DNA of 64,000 nucleotides from Parietaria judaica (Eukaryota; Streptophyta; Magnoliopsida; Rosales; Urticaceae): positions 15,514,606 through 15,578,605 of the forward strand of contig OX940865.1 in NCBI GenBank assembly GCA_954871525.1, read 5' to 3'. Positions 12,203-24,459 of this stretch are shown piece by piece. Made by a program: the position numbers and the translations under genes. The notes under the pieces were generated by a model. That model had not been told where the DNA came from, did no database searches, and saw nothing but the letters and a program-made list of their open reading frames with translations. Each line of letters starts with the position of its first letter. Position 1 is the stretch's first letter.

Positions 12203-13372
12203 TTACAAGCAACAAGCTCCACTGGGAGTCCCTTGATGATCTTGTTTCTGCTTTGTTATGTTTCTCTTTACTACATTCGAACCTTCTTCCAATAGGCTCG
12301 GAACTTCCATTATCTGCACATAGAAAAATCCGAAACCCGAGCGGTAAACGTGAATCCGAATAATCGAATGAGTACTTTTATAGCCGTGCCCTCTGAATTT
12401 GTCGTGTTGTTGCATTTTGTAAATCGTAGCAATTTCGCCCATATTTTGTAGCACGTAACCAAAAATGTGATATGATCATCAACTAAAGCCATATTCCCTA
12501 AATTTGTTAATTTTTCGCAATCCTCCTTTCTAATTTATTTAGTAGTTTCCCCTCTAGATTTTTAAATAGTAGCAATTTCGACATAAAATCGTTAAAAAAA
12601 AAAATTGGCGTTAAGTCTTAGACCACCTAGTCCTTAAACACTAGTATAACTGCATATGAGTTGAAATTCGACAAAAATCGAGATCAAAGAGGATATCGCT
12701 GCAGAAAGCTTTGGGGTGAGTGCGACAAGACGACAGGTTAGAGGGCATGGCTAATAATTACTCAATACAAATAAAAATATTGAAGGTTTTTATTAATTTT
12801 ATTACCTTTAGCGCAAGCTCCTCAAAACATTGCTCGACATTCTCTCTTGTCTTGGCGCTGCATTCGAGAAACAATGCCCCGAGCTCCTTTGCAAGGGCTA
12901 CGCCTTCGTCTCTACTAACCACTCTTTCGGATTCCTAGCACCGAGAAATTATTTTCCCATTCAATTTCGAGTCACAAATCAAAGTTTCAGGCCAAAATAG
13001 CGTAAAGACTTACTCGGTCAACTTTGTTTCCGACGAGCATCTTGACACAGTTTTGATTAGTTGAATAGAGCTCCACTTCTTTCGCCCAGATGTCGGATAA
13101 ATTCGTGAACGTTTCTCTTCGAGTAACATCATAGACTTTCAAGAAAACAAATAGGGTCACAAGAGGTAAATAGTTCCGAAGCACTTAAACAACCAGGAAA
13201 TAAGAAAGAGTAGATAAGAAACTATGCCAAAAGGCTCAATCTGGTATAGAGATTAACATATTTTAATTAAAAGAATTAGGTCTTAATTAAGTATAAATAT
13301 AGACTAAAGTTTGTCTCTGACAAGATTTTGTGGATTAATGGATTTCAGATCTAGGAGATTGTTTTAGTGATA

Positions 13373-13403
<31 letters not shown>

Positions 13404-13599
13404 ACAAGGGAATGACAACTAAGCTAATGATATAACATAGTGTGACAACATAAAGGTCACACCTTTCATTCAAAAAGACATGTTAGCCATTTTATGATTT
13501 TCCCTTTTGACCCAATCAAAAAAATCCAGCCACTTGTATAAGACATTGTAAGACCTAGCTAAATTGTATATTAATTTGAGGAGTGCATATGAAAAAAAA

Positions 13600-13636
<37 letters not shown>

Positions 13637-14415
13637 TAAGTACCTAGAATAATCCCCTGGGCACCTCTGTAATATGAAGTTGTCAATGTTCTGAATCTCT
13701 CCTGTCCAGCTTCAAAAAGATTAGAACAAGTTAGATATAAAGCAAAAACATATGTATATATATTTATATACGTATATATGTTTCTTTGTTCAATGCAAGT
13801 TCAGAAATGAATTCGTAAAGCAACAGAAAATGATCAGGTTAGAGCAACTTCATGCAATATTTTACAATTGAGCAATGAAACGATATGCGAATTCAAATCG
13901 ATCGAGCGACGAGATTACCGGTGTCCCAAATCGTGAGCTTCAATTTCTTCCCACCAACCGTGAGCAGCTTGATCTTGAAATCCACTCCTTCAAACAAAAT
14001 TCAACAAAAAGTAAAATAATAATGATAAAATCTTCGAGTCCTTGATGCAAACACACGCAATTGCATTCCCCGAATTAGACACAACCTCGAAGGTTTCGAC
14101 CTTCGATTCAAGGAAAACAGTATAATTCACAGTTCATGCATCGCAGATCCAACAAGCTCGAAGATGATCGAAAATGGCAATCAAGTAAATAACAATCAAG
14201 CGATTTGTCGGCTGAATGAAGTGCAGTACTTAGCATTTTCCGAGAAGCCAAACAAACAGAAAAGTGTGTATAACAGTACCGATGGTGGGAGCGAGATCGT
14301 CGACGGAGGAGGAGATGAAGCTGACGAGGAGGCTGCTCTTCCCGACGGCGGAGTCGCCGATGAGGAGGATCTTGAAGGAGAGATCGTAGTTGCTCTGGCC
14401 GGAAGACGATCCCAT
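12203..14415 (-). CDS. RABC2A: RABC2a-type small GTPase (Rab18 group), six exons, 210 aa
   Basis: Exons in transcript order are 14415-14280, 13987-13919, 13709-13644, 13135-13014, 12934-12806 and 12313-12203. All frames close and all introns are GT..AG. GTP-binding motifs: P-loop GDSAVGKS (20-27), switch I LAPTIG with T44, WDTAGQE (66-72), NKVD (127-130) and ECSAK (155-159). The opening [15 protein letters not shown] and the C-terminal [12 protein letters not shown] segment are typical of plant RABC2. The tail ends in Cys-Cys-Leu, a double-cysteine site expected to be geranylgeranylated, which anchors the protein to endomembranes. RABC2a is linked to vesicle and peroxisome-associated trafficking (family knowledge). 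P-loop residue 23 is Ala where Arabidopsis RABC2a has Gly; this still fits GxxxxGK[S/T]. Just upstream of the ATG is a (GA)n/(CT)n leader. Confidence 0.95.
13375..13403. repeat. (TAA)n microsatellite in RABC2A intron 3
   Basis: About ten AAT/TAA units in an uninterrupted run between exons 3 and 4. A second, (AT)n, microsatellite lies in the same intron at about 13602-13633. Confidence 0.8.
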
Positions 14416-17400
14416 TCTGCTCTTGGGTTTCTCTCTCTAGAGAGGAGGGAGAGAGAGAGAGAAAGCGAAGGGGCATCTGTGTGTGGAGCAAATCTTTGTA
14501 GAGAGAGAAAACGGCGTACTTGGAAAGATGGACTTGTTGACAACAACTTAGTATATATTCTTTCTACACATTTTTACTTCTTATATTTATGTATCTATAT
14601 TCTATATATATATATATATATACACACACAAGCATGTACCAAAAGTTTAGCTAGTTGTGGAGTATACCGTATACGGGACGAACGGGCTACGGGTGGGCAT
14701 TGCTCGTCCCGTGAATGACCCGCACTCGGAGTGGTCGGATTATGAACCGGTGAAACTCGTTCATATTGAATATAACGGGGATAAAATTCGTTTTCTTCTG
14801 TTTCGAAATGAACTTTTAAAAAGAAATTGGGGCGGGCCACATGTGCCCACCCGTGTATCGGAGTATTTCTATTGTTTTCCTAGTGGCAATAATACTAAAT
14901 GTTTGCTAAACGGTAACAAACTCGGACTCCGTCCAATACTCTAATTTTCGTCACTGAACGTTTATTCATCAACACGTGCCAGTCCTACATTACTGCACTT
15001 TTTTTATTCGAATAAATGTATTTGACGTTTTTTAAATTAGTTGTGTTTCTCTCACTCTTCAAATAGCAAAAAAAAAATAAAAATTCATCTCTATATTAAT
15101 GTTTTTTTTTTGTTTTTTTTAAATGTTATCTACCTAATGATGTTCATAGTTTAAAGGAACGCAGTCCGAAATCCGGATTTCTTATCAATACAGCATAATT
15201 TGTATTAATAGATAATTGAGATTTGAATCCGGTTTAAAAAAAAAAAGAGAGTTCAAATATCTAAAAGGTGTTTTTGGTCATTTAAGAACGTAAAGATAGA
15301 GAATTATACATTGAATGCATAGTTACTTATGTTGAAAACCAAAAGTTAATATAAAACTGGTTATAATTTTCCAGTATAATAAGTTAAAGTTTCTTTTGCA
15401 TAATAGCTAAAATTCCTAGCTATTTTTTGTAAACTATTTCATTGTATGTGACAAATTATTATTGGTACATTATATAATTTATATTTCATTTATAAGTCAA
15501 ATATAAATGTAATTTCATGATACATTTAAATTTGAAAAATGCGATGTCGTTTTCCAAATCTAGCTAGAAGACTTGGTTTTGATTTTTGTGGGTCCCAATT
15601 TGGAGTTATATTCTTTGGAAGACTTGCGTTAGATTTAATATAGTGACGGCAAACTTAAGCTTGCCTTTTATTCCTTTTGATTAATAACGTTGTATTTATG
15701 TGTATTATTTATTACATCTTTTAAGTTAACTGCTGTAATTAATTATACTTTATAGTTTATATATGAATGAATGAGTTGTAACTCCATACAATTAACTTCT
15801 ATTAACTATATACTATTAATTTCTTTTATAGCCTTTGGTTTCCTTTAAGGTTCTTTCATGTACGTTTGTAAAGTAAATAAAACAAAAAAAAAAAACTTGA
15901 AGTCAAGTAATACTTTTTTCAATTTTAATATGCATGTTTTTAACTTGTTAGGATTTAGAATTAGGCCTTAATTTTTAAATATGTAATCAAATAATACAAA
16001 ATATAACAGTGACACAATGAGTTTTAGTGGTCATTCTAAGTGTAGGTTCATTTTCGCTTAATTCAAATATATTCACCTTTTATATATATATATATATAAA
16101 TATATGATGAGATTTTGACGTTTAATTTTTTCCAAATCGGAATAAAAGGACATAAAGCGAGAATAATAGCCCCAAAAATCAAATTCTAAAAATTAGAATT
16201 CATATCACCTTGAAATATTTTATGCCAAATATGTAAAAAGTGACATAACTAATGACTATTCATTAGTCATATATATTCAATTATGTAATGTGAATTAATA
16301 AAAGTGTATGGTTTATGAACTAGTCTTGATACAATTAGGGAAGTCGCCGACCGTCAGGTGAAATGGCACTATCACAAGAGAGACCCTTTTAAAGAGCTAC
16401 GCAACAAAACTCAAGAAATTGATACTTCAAAATCTTCAATATTTCCCACTTTTTGTTTACCTATAAAAAAAATATATATTCTTTTGGCTTTGGTCAAACT
16501 TCAATCTCCAAGACGAGTCACCCAATTTCTTGGCTTCATTATCAACTTCTTGTGTCTTCTTCATTAGAACTCTTGTGTGCATTTTTGTCTTCTCAAGTTT
16601 AAGAAGTTAAAAATAAGATTCGAAATCTCGAAGTTAAATCTCAACTAATTTATTTTTTAACAGAATGTCTTTTAATCTTTTAATAGCATGCGCGGTAAAA
16701 ATATGATCGGAAATTTTAACATTGTGCAACAATACTCTTATGCAATTTGATATATTAGTATTGTTTTGGTAAGTCATTGAAAGAAAAAAAATGGTTCGAA
16801 CAATTCACTTAATGTGCAAAAGTAAATATTTTTTTATCATTTTTTTAATATACCTATTTTTTTACTTATTTATTTATTATTTTGACCTCGTTATGTATTG
16901 GAAAACTATAAGACAATCCCCATATTTTGTGGAACCATGTCCATATGTTATGGTTTCTATTTATGGATACAAGAGTAGTGATGACTTTATAAGTTCTTCA
17001 CCAAATTTAAAGATGGGACTTTAAAAAACATATCTTAAGTCTCAACATATATTTTTATATCAATATATGTACATTATACATGTATATAAAGCATTGGATC
17101 CATACTATTTTATGTGTGACACTTAAATTCATGATGAAACTTAATTATGATGATTTTTCTCATGAGCTTGCATACTCATAATGACTTTATTGGAATTATA
17201 AATTAAATAAAATATGATGCTTCAAATTAAAATATTTGTCCCACGCTTCTTTGACCACCGAGGTATGAAAGAGCATAATTATTGTACTTGACTACTTGTT
17301 ATATTATGTGTGAATATTTTAATGTTATATATAGCCATACTTAGATTTCAACTAATAGAATATGTAAATGCAAATGATGGATATGCACATTATGATTCTT

Positions 17401-18375
17401 CCTTTTTCCATTTTTAAATGTAATAAAAGTAAAAGTATCAAAGTCAAGTGAAGTTAAAAGTTACTGAATATTTTTTAACACGATTACTATGCGAGTTTAA
17501 TAAAACAGTAGCATTGAACCTTGGTGGATATGCATGTGTTATCTCTCTATGTATTTATAATTTATATTTATTAATCTTATTTTATTACTTTAGATAATAA
17601 TTTTAATTACATCAAATAGCAAAGAATGTCCGTTTTATTATTGCCTTCTACAAAAGTTCTATATGATTTGTGTAAATATGCAATCAGTTTTTTTCTATAT
17701 TTTTATACAAATCTTCGGCTCAATCTTTTTTAACGGACAGCCTGATTCATGGCTCAAAATCGTTAGTATAGGTAATTCAAATAAGAAGAAACCGTCCCGG
17801 TCATTTGATTGATTGAGGGGATACAAAAATAATTCTAATGAATATCAATTTGTTTTAAGAGCATGGTTTGAATAAAAGTTCCAACATTTGTTTCTTAATG
17901 TATTATTATTTTTAAGTTAATATTCTTTAAAATTCAGGCACTGCCTGAATATTTATAGTTCAACTTAAAACTCATGAACCTAAATTCAGATTACAAAAAT
18001 ATATTCAATAAGTTGCAAATCACTTTCTTTGGGTCACAAGGAAAATCTGATGTTACTCTTAGTGATGGTGACAAGTTAACATATATCCCAATCACCTGAC
18101 CAAACATAGATCCAAACAAATTCAATCTTCTATAATCTATATATTTTTCAAGCAAAATTTTAGAACTTTCAAAAAAAATCCTACAACTCCAACTTGGGTC
18201 AAATTTGACTTTTATTAGATTTGATGGACAATAATAAACTTAATGATATATGACTAGTAAGTAACTAAATATATTAGACTCTTCCATTTAACTCAATAGT
18301 TTAAATAAATATTTAGATTGAACAGGAAGTAAGTTAAAAGAAATGGGTCAGTTCAAAGTATACAATAGTTATTAG
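14416..18375. other. Intergenic region upstream of RABC2A, no gene seen
   Basis: The first 150 bases hold the RABC2A leader (GA-rich on the + strand at 14440-14462). An (AT)n run lies at 14603-14622. A GC-richer stretch at 14655-14850 (phrases GGGTGGGCATTGC and GGGCGGGCCACATGTGCCC) looks like a repeat remnant rather than a gene. The rest is AT-rich; the open frames at 16358-16567 and 16791-17024 are Phe/Ile/Lys-rich and resemble nothing known. Confidence 0.5.
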
Positions 18376-20290
18376 TTAGAGAAATTGCTCTAAATAATTA
18401 AATTGAAACATAAGATTTACAAAATAGTTAAATTTTGGTTAATTTTGTAAATTAGCTAATTAACCACTTAAACTAGTCGAAATTAACCAAAATTAACAAT
18501 CTAATTGGTGTTCTGTTTAAGTGGTTCATTGGCTAGTTTACAAAATTAACTAAAGTTTGGCTATTTTGCTAAACACACTTTTAAGTTTGGCTATTACCCT
18601 AGAACCCTATTAATTATTACTTTGGATAAGTGACCAAAATAAAATAAAATAAAATAAAGGATAAACTGCGGCGGCTAATGTACTTAATATTTGATAGGCC
18701 GTGAATTATTTATCTTATGTTTATTTTTTACGGCTAATGTACCCAAACTAAATTTCATTAGATTTTTTTAGTGTTTTCCATCACTTGAACGTCAACAAGT
18801 GATACATCCTCTATATGTACAGTTTTAGTATTTTTAGCATAACTCACTCATTTCTTGTCCAAATTTTATGAAACACCTATGTTTGGAAAGATAAGAGATA
18901 GATCTAAAACTTTATGCTTCAATATTTGTAAATAAATTTCAATAAAAATATGAAATTTCAACCACAACGTAAAATTGGACATTAGTGTAATGCAAAATAT
19001 TTTTTTCGAGCAAATTTTAATATACTTAACGACTTTTTCTGATAAAACGTAAAGCTAAAAAGTTGTAGATAAATATTTTATCTTTCCAACGGTAGTTTAT
19101 TTATAAATTTTTGACAAAAAATGAGTAAGTTATGCCAAAAATACAAAAGATTTTTTCACATTACATCTTTCATATTTTTGGCATCACTCACTCATTTTGG
19201 CCAAAATTTATAAATAAACAACCGTTGGAAAGACAAAAGATTTATCTACAACTTTATAGTTCTATGTTTCTTCATAAAAAGTCAATAAGTATATTAAAAT
19301 TTGCTCGAAATAAATATTTTGCATTAAACTAATGTCCAGTTTTACGTTGTAATTGAAATTTTGTATTTTCTTTTAAAAAAATTTTACAAAACTTAAAACA
19401 TCAAAGTTGTAGATCTATATCTTATCTTTCAACCTTAGATCATGCATAAAATTTGAATAAAAAATTAGTGAGTTAAAAAATACAAAAAGTGTACATATAG
19501 AGGAGGAATTACTCACTGACGGTCTGTGACGGAAAACTCGAAAAAAATCTAACGGAATACGGAATCATGTTTGAATACATTAACGTCGAAAATAAAAATT
19601 GAGTGCATAATCCGCAGCCGATCAAACATTTGGTATATTACCCTAAAATAAATAAGAGTGAATTTATTCAACACGAATTGTTGCACCCATTTATCAACTG
19701 CAATATGGGACGTGGAATTTGTCGAAGTGATTGTCCTATCATCTTATACCGACAACGAATGTGTCCTAAGAGCAGTGACATAACCACATTTATAATTGAA
19801 GTAAAGCACCGTTACTATTACAATTGAATTATTAGTAAAAATCATTGAGAAATCATAATAATTCATCCTATATTTTTTGTTATATGTATACATGTTTTAA
19901 GATCAATTTAATTATCTTAAAAAAATGATTTGAGAGTATAAGGAAGGAAACACATGTTAATTATTTCTGAAAAATATAACTAACTGTTAGACAATTTGTT
20001 GATAATTTTTTTATATATATATGAGTTGAGGCCATTTTCGCGACAATTTTTATTAGGGTTCTTTTGGGTAATAGCCAAACTTAAAAGTATGTTTAGCAAA
20101 ATAGTCAAATTTTAGTTAATTTTGTAAACTAACCAATTAACAACTTAAACAGAACACCAATTAGATTGTTAATTTTGGTTAATTTCGACTAGTTTAAGTA
20201 GTTAATTGGCTAGTTTACAAAATTAACCAAAGTTTGGCTATTTTGCAAATCTTATGTTTCAATTTAGCTATTTAGAGCAATTTCTCTTTT
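18376..20290. mobile_element. Fold-back element with about 230 bp inverted arms (outer of a nested pair)
   Basis: The left arm (about 18376-18605) and right arm (about 20052-20290) are inverted copies. The left begins AGAGAAATTGCTCTAAATA and the right ends with its complement; both contain TTAATTTTGTAAA and CAATCTAATTGGTGTTCTG or their complements. No transposase frame lies between. A second palindrome (18659-19643) sits inside. No convincing target duplication was found around the outer arms. Long inverted arms without coding capacity suit a Mutator-like fold-back derivative (inference). Confidence 0.65.
18659..19643. mobile_element. Nearly full-length palindromic element, inner of the nested pair
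   Basis: The sequence reads outward to inward as an inverted repeat centred near 19156. For example, CCTCTATATGTACA at 18808 pairs with TGTACATATAGAGG ending at 19504, and GTTGTAGATAAA near 19063 pairs with TTTATCTACAAC near 19233. TAAAATAAA flanks both sides (18650-18658 and 19644-19652), a possible 9 bp target duplication, though the flank is low-complexity. Termini are GGATAAACTGCGGC on the left and the complement of AGGGTAATATACC on the right. It has no coding capacity. Confidence 0.6.
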
Positions 20291-20339
20291 ATTATAATAA
20301 GGATTTCTTTCACAATCGGAACTCAATAACTCATCAGAC

Positions 20340-20720
20340 TCTTCAGAAGATTGAATGCATGTGCATTAGGGGTAAAATTGAAATCAGATACCGGGTTTTT
20401 TTTATATATGTTTAGGAAAAAAATGGATTTTTTTGATTATCAGTTCCGGTTCTAAACAACATATAGTGAAAGTCGTTGACTTAAAAATAACATTTAACTT
20501 TTAAAAATAAAAAATAAGAACTACACATAATATTGAAAAAAACAATAAGATATAAAATACACATAAAAACAACATACTAAAAACTTAAAAATGACTTGTA
20601 GTTTAAAATCGAAACCAAGACAAAAAAAAAAGTGAGAGAAATTTTTTTGTCCTGGTTCTAGTTCCCGGTTTTAAGCTAAATTTCACAATTTTTTTTGAAA
20701 AACCAACCCGGAAGAAAATA
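20340..20720. repeat. CCGGTT-rich repeat remnant
   Basis: Phrases ACCGGGTTTTT, TTCCGGTTCTAAA, TTCCCGGTTTTAAG and AACCAACCCGG recur with mixed orientation. The same vocabulary appears in PIP5K introns (26300-26580 and 27130-27380) and near 11878-11918, so these are probably degraded copies of one small dispersed element. Confidence 0.35.
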
Positions 20721-20894
20721 TATAAATAAATAATGGATACAAAAATTTCAATCGTAACGCGGATACCGTGGTCTCTTAATAGCTTTGCCTATGCCTAGGA
20801 GGATCTTGCAGTTCTGAAGGAGTCATTTCGACATAGCAACCATGGTTCGAGAGGTTCGAGGGACTGTAAAGTATAAAATGTGTCGAAATAGCTA

Positions 20895-21390
20895 AAGAAA
20901 ATACTACGGGTGGAAATTCGGGTTTCCTATCGTGTTCGTGCCGGGTCTTAATCGTCTTTTACTTATTTAATGTAGACGCAGACCCGCCCCATTTATTAAT
21001 CGTGTTAGAATATGAGACTCGGACCCGCCCCATTTAAATCTCGTGTTTATCGTGTCTACCTGTTTAAACCATTTAACGTATTCATATATTTTAAAATATT
21101 AAATTAATTTAATTTATATTCATTTAAATTAATTAATTTAGTTATACTATCTAAGATTTTACAATTAACTAACATATTTTTTGTGTTAATCAATTGTATG
21201 ATGTAATAAATAAGTAAACAAACATAAATGTTATATATAATAAGTACTAAAATACTTAATTACATATATAAAATGTAACTTTATGCTCTTTAATCGTGTA
21301 TAATTGGGTCCCATCGTGTTCGTGGCGTATTTACCCATCTCCTTAATCGTGTCTAATTGGGTCCCATCGTGTCCGTGTCGTGTTACCCAT
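20895..21390. mobile_element. Probable non-autonomous hAT-type element (TCGTGTT-rich)
   Basis: The left end reads GGGTGGAAATTCGGGTTTCC with ATCGTGTTCGTGCCGGGTC. The right end carries two ATTGGGTCCCATCGTGT phrases and finishes CGTGTTACCCATT. Inverted TCGTG phrases at both ends with an AT-rich centre are typical of abundant plant hAT derivatives. The element ends about 130 bp before the SF3A2 promoter motifs. Exact borders are uncertain. Confidence 0.4.
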
Positions 21391-21520
21391 TATTTCCTTT
21401 ATTCTTCTCCAATGCTATTTCCTTAATTATTCTCCAATGCTATTTCCTTAATCTCTTTAATGGGCCGATCCGAAGCCCAAATATGGAAAGGCACATAGAG
21501 GCCCAGAAAAGCCCAAACCA

Positions 21521-21558
21521 TGACGTCATTCGTCAAAGTCCTCGTCAAAATGACGTCA
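21521..21558 (+). promoter_or_regulatory. Two palindromic TGACGTCA sites 30 bp apart upstream of SF3A2
   Basis: TGACGTCA occurs at 21521-21528 and again at 21551-21558, 135-172 bases before the SF3A2 ATG. TGACG-core palindromes are binding sites for bZIP factors of the TGA and related groups. Several GCCCA motifs (about 21474-21516) lie just upstream, as in many plant housekeeping promoters. No TATA box is evident. Confidence 0.55.
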
Positions 21559-21692
21559 CTCCTCAGCTCTCACTGGTCCAGTCATCGTCTTCTTGTGTCT
21601 TCCATTTCTAGGGTTTCACTTCGATTCCCAAATTTCGATTCTGCAAATTAGGGCTCTTCGTCTCCGAGCTTCAGCGGAGGCAGAGATCGGCA

Positions 21693-23654
21693 ATGGACAG
21701 GGAATGGGGTTCCAAGCCCGGAAGCGGTGGCGCTGCCTCCGCGCAGTCGGAGGCCATCGATCGCCGGGAGAGACTCCGGCGACTCGCGCTCGAGACCATC
21801 GATCTCGCCAAGGACCCCTATTTCATGCGAAACCACCTCGGAAGGTTAGAATCTGATCACGTGTTTGTATTTGTTCTTCAATTTCATGGTACAAGTGAGA
21901 AACTGGTAATAGATTAGTTCAATTTCATGATAATGGTGATTGGTGTTTCGTTTATTTGTAGCTACGAGTGTAAGCTTTGCTTGACTCTCCACAACAACGA
22001 AGGGAATTACTTGGCGCACACGCAGGGGAAGCGGCACCAGACAAATTTGGCAAAGAGAGCGGCCCGGGAAGCGAAGGACGCTCCTTCGCAGCCTCAGCCT
22101 CACAAGCGCAAAGTCAACATTCGCAAGACGGGTATGTTCGAAAACATTTCTTCCAAACATTATGTTGCAGCTTCGTAGGTTAGCAAATATCTCAAGATTT
22201 CGCTTTTCTCGAGTTCTTCTAGGCTAGAATTTGGATTGGAGAAGTTGCTGGTTAGAGATAGAGTTTTCCTATGATAGGTTGTTGCGAAATTCAACTATGC
22301 TGTTCAACATGTGTGCTTGAATCGAAAGAACGGTTCTTCATTTAGTTTGGTTACTCTACTTGGATTAGAGTACTAAATTGGAATTAGCAAGAATTCAAGT
22401 CCATTGACTATTGGTTTTTATTGCTAAATAGTTTCTCTTATTATATTTTTCAATTTATGCAGTAAAAATTGGAAGACCCGGGTACCGAGTGACGAAGCAA
22501 TACGATGCAGAGACAAACCAGAGGTCACTTCTCTTCCAGGTATATTGTCAACAGCTTTTGCTTTTCTTTCTTGAGATAGACACTGTCATTACATATATTG
22601 ATCTGGTTGTTCGCTAATGGCTTGCAGATTGAATATCCTGAAATTGAAGACCTTGCAAAGCCGAGGCATCGATTTATGTCATCATATGAGCAGGTAACTT
22701 TTTTGCTTCGATTTGTTTTTTTAATGTAATTTTTGTGATTCGTAAAATGAAAATTTACAATGTTTTTTTAATTATCGTAGAGGGTCCAGCCCGTTGACAA
22801 AGGATATCAATATCTCCTCTTCGCAGCTGAACCGTACGAGATCATTGCTTTCAAGGTAAATCTCTTAACTCCTGTTTAAACCCGTAAATATTTGAATAAG
22901 TAATCTTTTCAATTTTGCTTACAGGTTCCAAGCATAGAAATTGACAAATCAACTCCGAAGTTCTTCTCACATTGGGATCAAGATTCGAAGATGTTTACGG
23001 TTAGTTTCACAATATATAGCACAAGTTTTTTCCAAGACATTTCCTATTAAGAAAGAGTTTCAGCCGTAAAAGCCCTTTAGATTCATGTTTTGTGCGAAAA
23101 TGGTCCCTAAAATATCAAAATTGTAAGTTTAACATAGCCTCTGTAATCTAAATGGTAGGGTTTTTTATTTTTAAATAAAACCGTAAATTATTTTAATTTT
23201 GAAATGTGTTCAATGTTGTAATTTGAGAAATGTGTACACATAGTATATATGAGGAAAGCCATTTAATAACTCTATAAACAGTTTAAGTATTTAGTAGATT
23301 CTCTTCATAACTGAGCTTTGTTTTTGGGATTGTCTTGATCCACAGCTACAACTATACTTCAAAATCAAGCCGGCTGAGCTCAACCTGCCGCCACCTCCTC
23401 CGGGAGCCAATGGCCCAGGCGCCCCAGGAGCTCCGCCACCACCACCACCACATGGCGGCCCGCCCATGGGAAACCCTCCTAGAATCCCACCGCCCCCGCC
23501 GCCAATGACAAACGCCCCTGGGCAGATGCCTCCTGGCCCTCCATCGGGTTTCGGTTACGGAGGTCAGTCAATGCAGACCCCTCCACCTCCACCTCCTCCC
23601 AACATGGGGCAACAGATATCCCGGCCGCTGCCGCCACCGCCACCGATGCAGTAG
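21693..23654 (+). CDS. SF3A2: Splicing factor 3A subunit 2 (SF3a66), seven exons, 307 aa
   Basis: Exons are 21693-21844, 21962-22131, 22463-22539, 22628-22693, 22781-22855, 22925-22999 and 23346-23654. All splice sites are GT..AG and the frame is continuous. The protein opens MDREWGSKPGSGG. It carries the matrin/U1-type zinc finger at 52-76 (C54, C57, H70, H76) within the family signature YECKLCLTLHNNEGNYLAHTQ. The conserved core KIGRPGYRVTKQ and KFFSHWDQDSKMF follow. The tail from about residue 215 is rich in proline, with P6-P7 runs. SF3A2 is part of the SF3a complex of the U2 snRNP, needed for branch-site recognition before splicing in the nucleus (family knowledge). It is nearly the usual plant length. 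It is transcribed towards the PIP5K gene. Confidence 0.96.
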
Positions 23655-24459
23655 GGAGATATCGTGTGTAGTTAATCGTGCCAATTTTGTTTTTGAAATT
23701 TTGGCTTCTGGTTCATGGAATTTCTGTAAGATATACACAAAGCTATATCGACTGTTGTTTCATAGTATGTTGAAATTGCAAGCAATGTCTATTTTCTGTC
23801 AGCTAACTCGTAAAATTGGACTCTCGGTCAACCTATCTGCATTGGCGTTTGAAACTTGCCTTTGTGGGTGAAAAATTGTGGCGATTTCCACCGAAGTCAC
23901 CACAAACACCTTCCATGGCGTTCCGGAGATAAGCGGGGCCGCTTTGCATCTCCAACTTACACCAAGTTCATTGGGTACGTTGCTCCCTGCACGATGATGC
24001 CGCAGAAGAAAAGTCTCGGCCAACCGAAGAGATTCGGTGGCGTGAGCTTTCAGTTCTGTTGGCGACTTCATATTAATTGTACTTTATTTTATCTTTGTTT
24101 TTTGTTATACTGTTTGTGCATATATTCAAGGACTCATTTTCGTTCAATAATATTTAGTCTTGTTCAATGATTAATTGACAAATGTTGCTCACAAATATAT
24201 CATTTTTAATGTGTGTGATTTCATAAATTTGGGAGGCAATTTCTGCCGAAAAATTAAATTACGAGAGAAACTGCACGAACATGAATTTTTCTTAAATGCT
24301 TTGGTAATACATTGATTGAACTAACCAGGATGCTACTGTTTCATTTCTTCTATACAATAAAAGTACATTTCAATACTGCATAATACACAAAAGTTCAACT
24401 TGAGGAAAATAGAATTATCCGAATGTAAGTACACAAAACTCCGCGGAACGGAACCCGTT
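23655..24459. other. Spacer between the convergent SF3A2 and PIP5K genes
   Basis: Contains both 3' untranslated regions. A slightly GC-richer patch at 23850-24070 is open on both strands but matches no family I recognise. No separate gene is called. Confidence 0.45.

Noticed and set aside
14164..14718. 184-codon + strand frame opposite RABC2A exon 1
   Set aside because: It overlaps the well-supported first RABC2A exon on the other strand and runs into microsatellite sequence.
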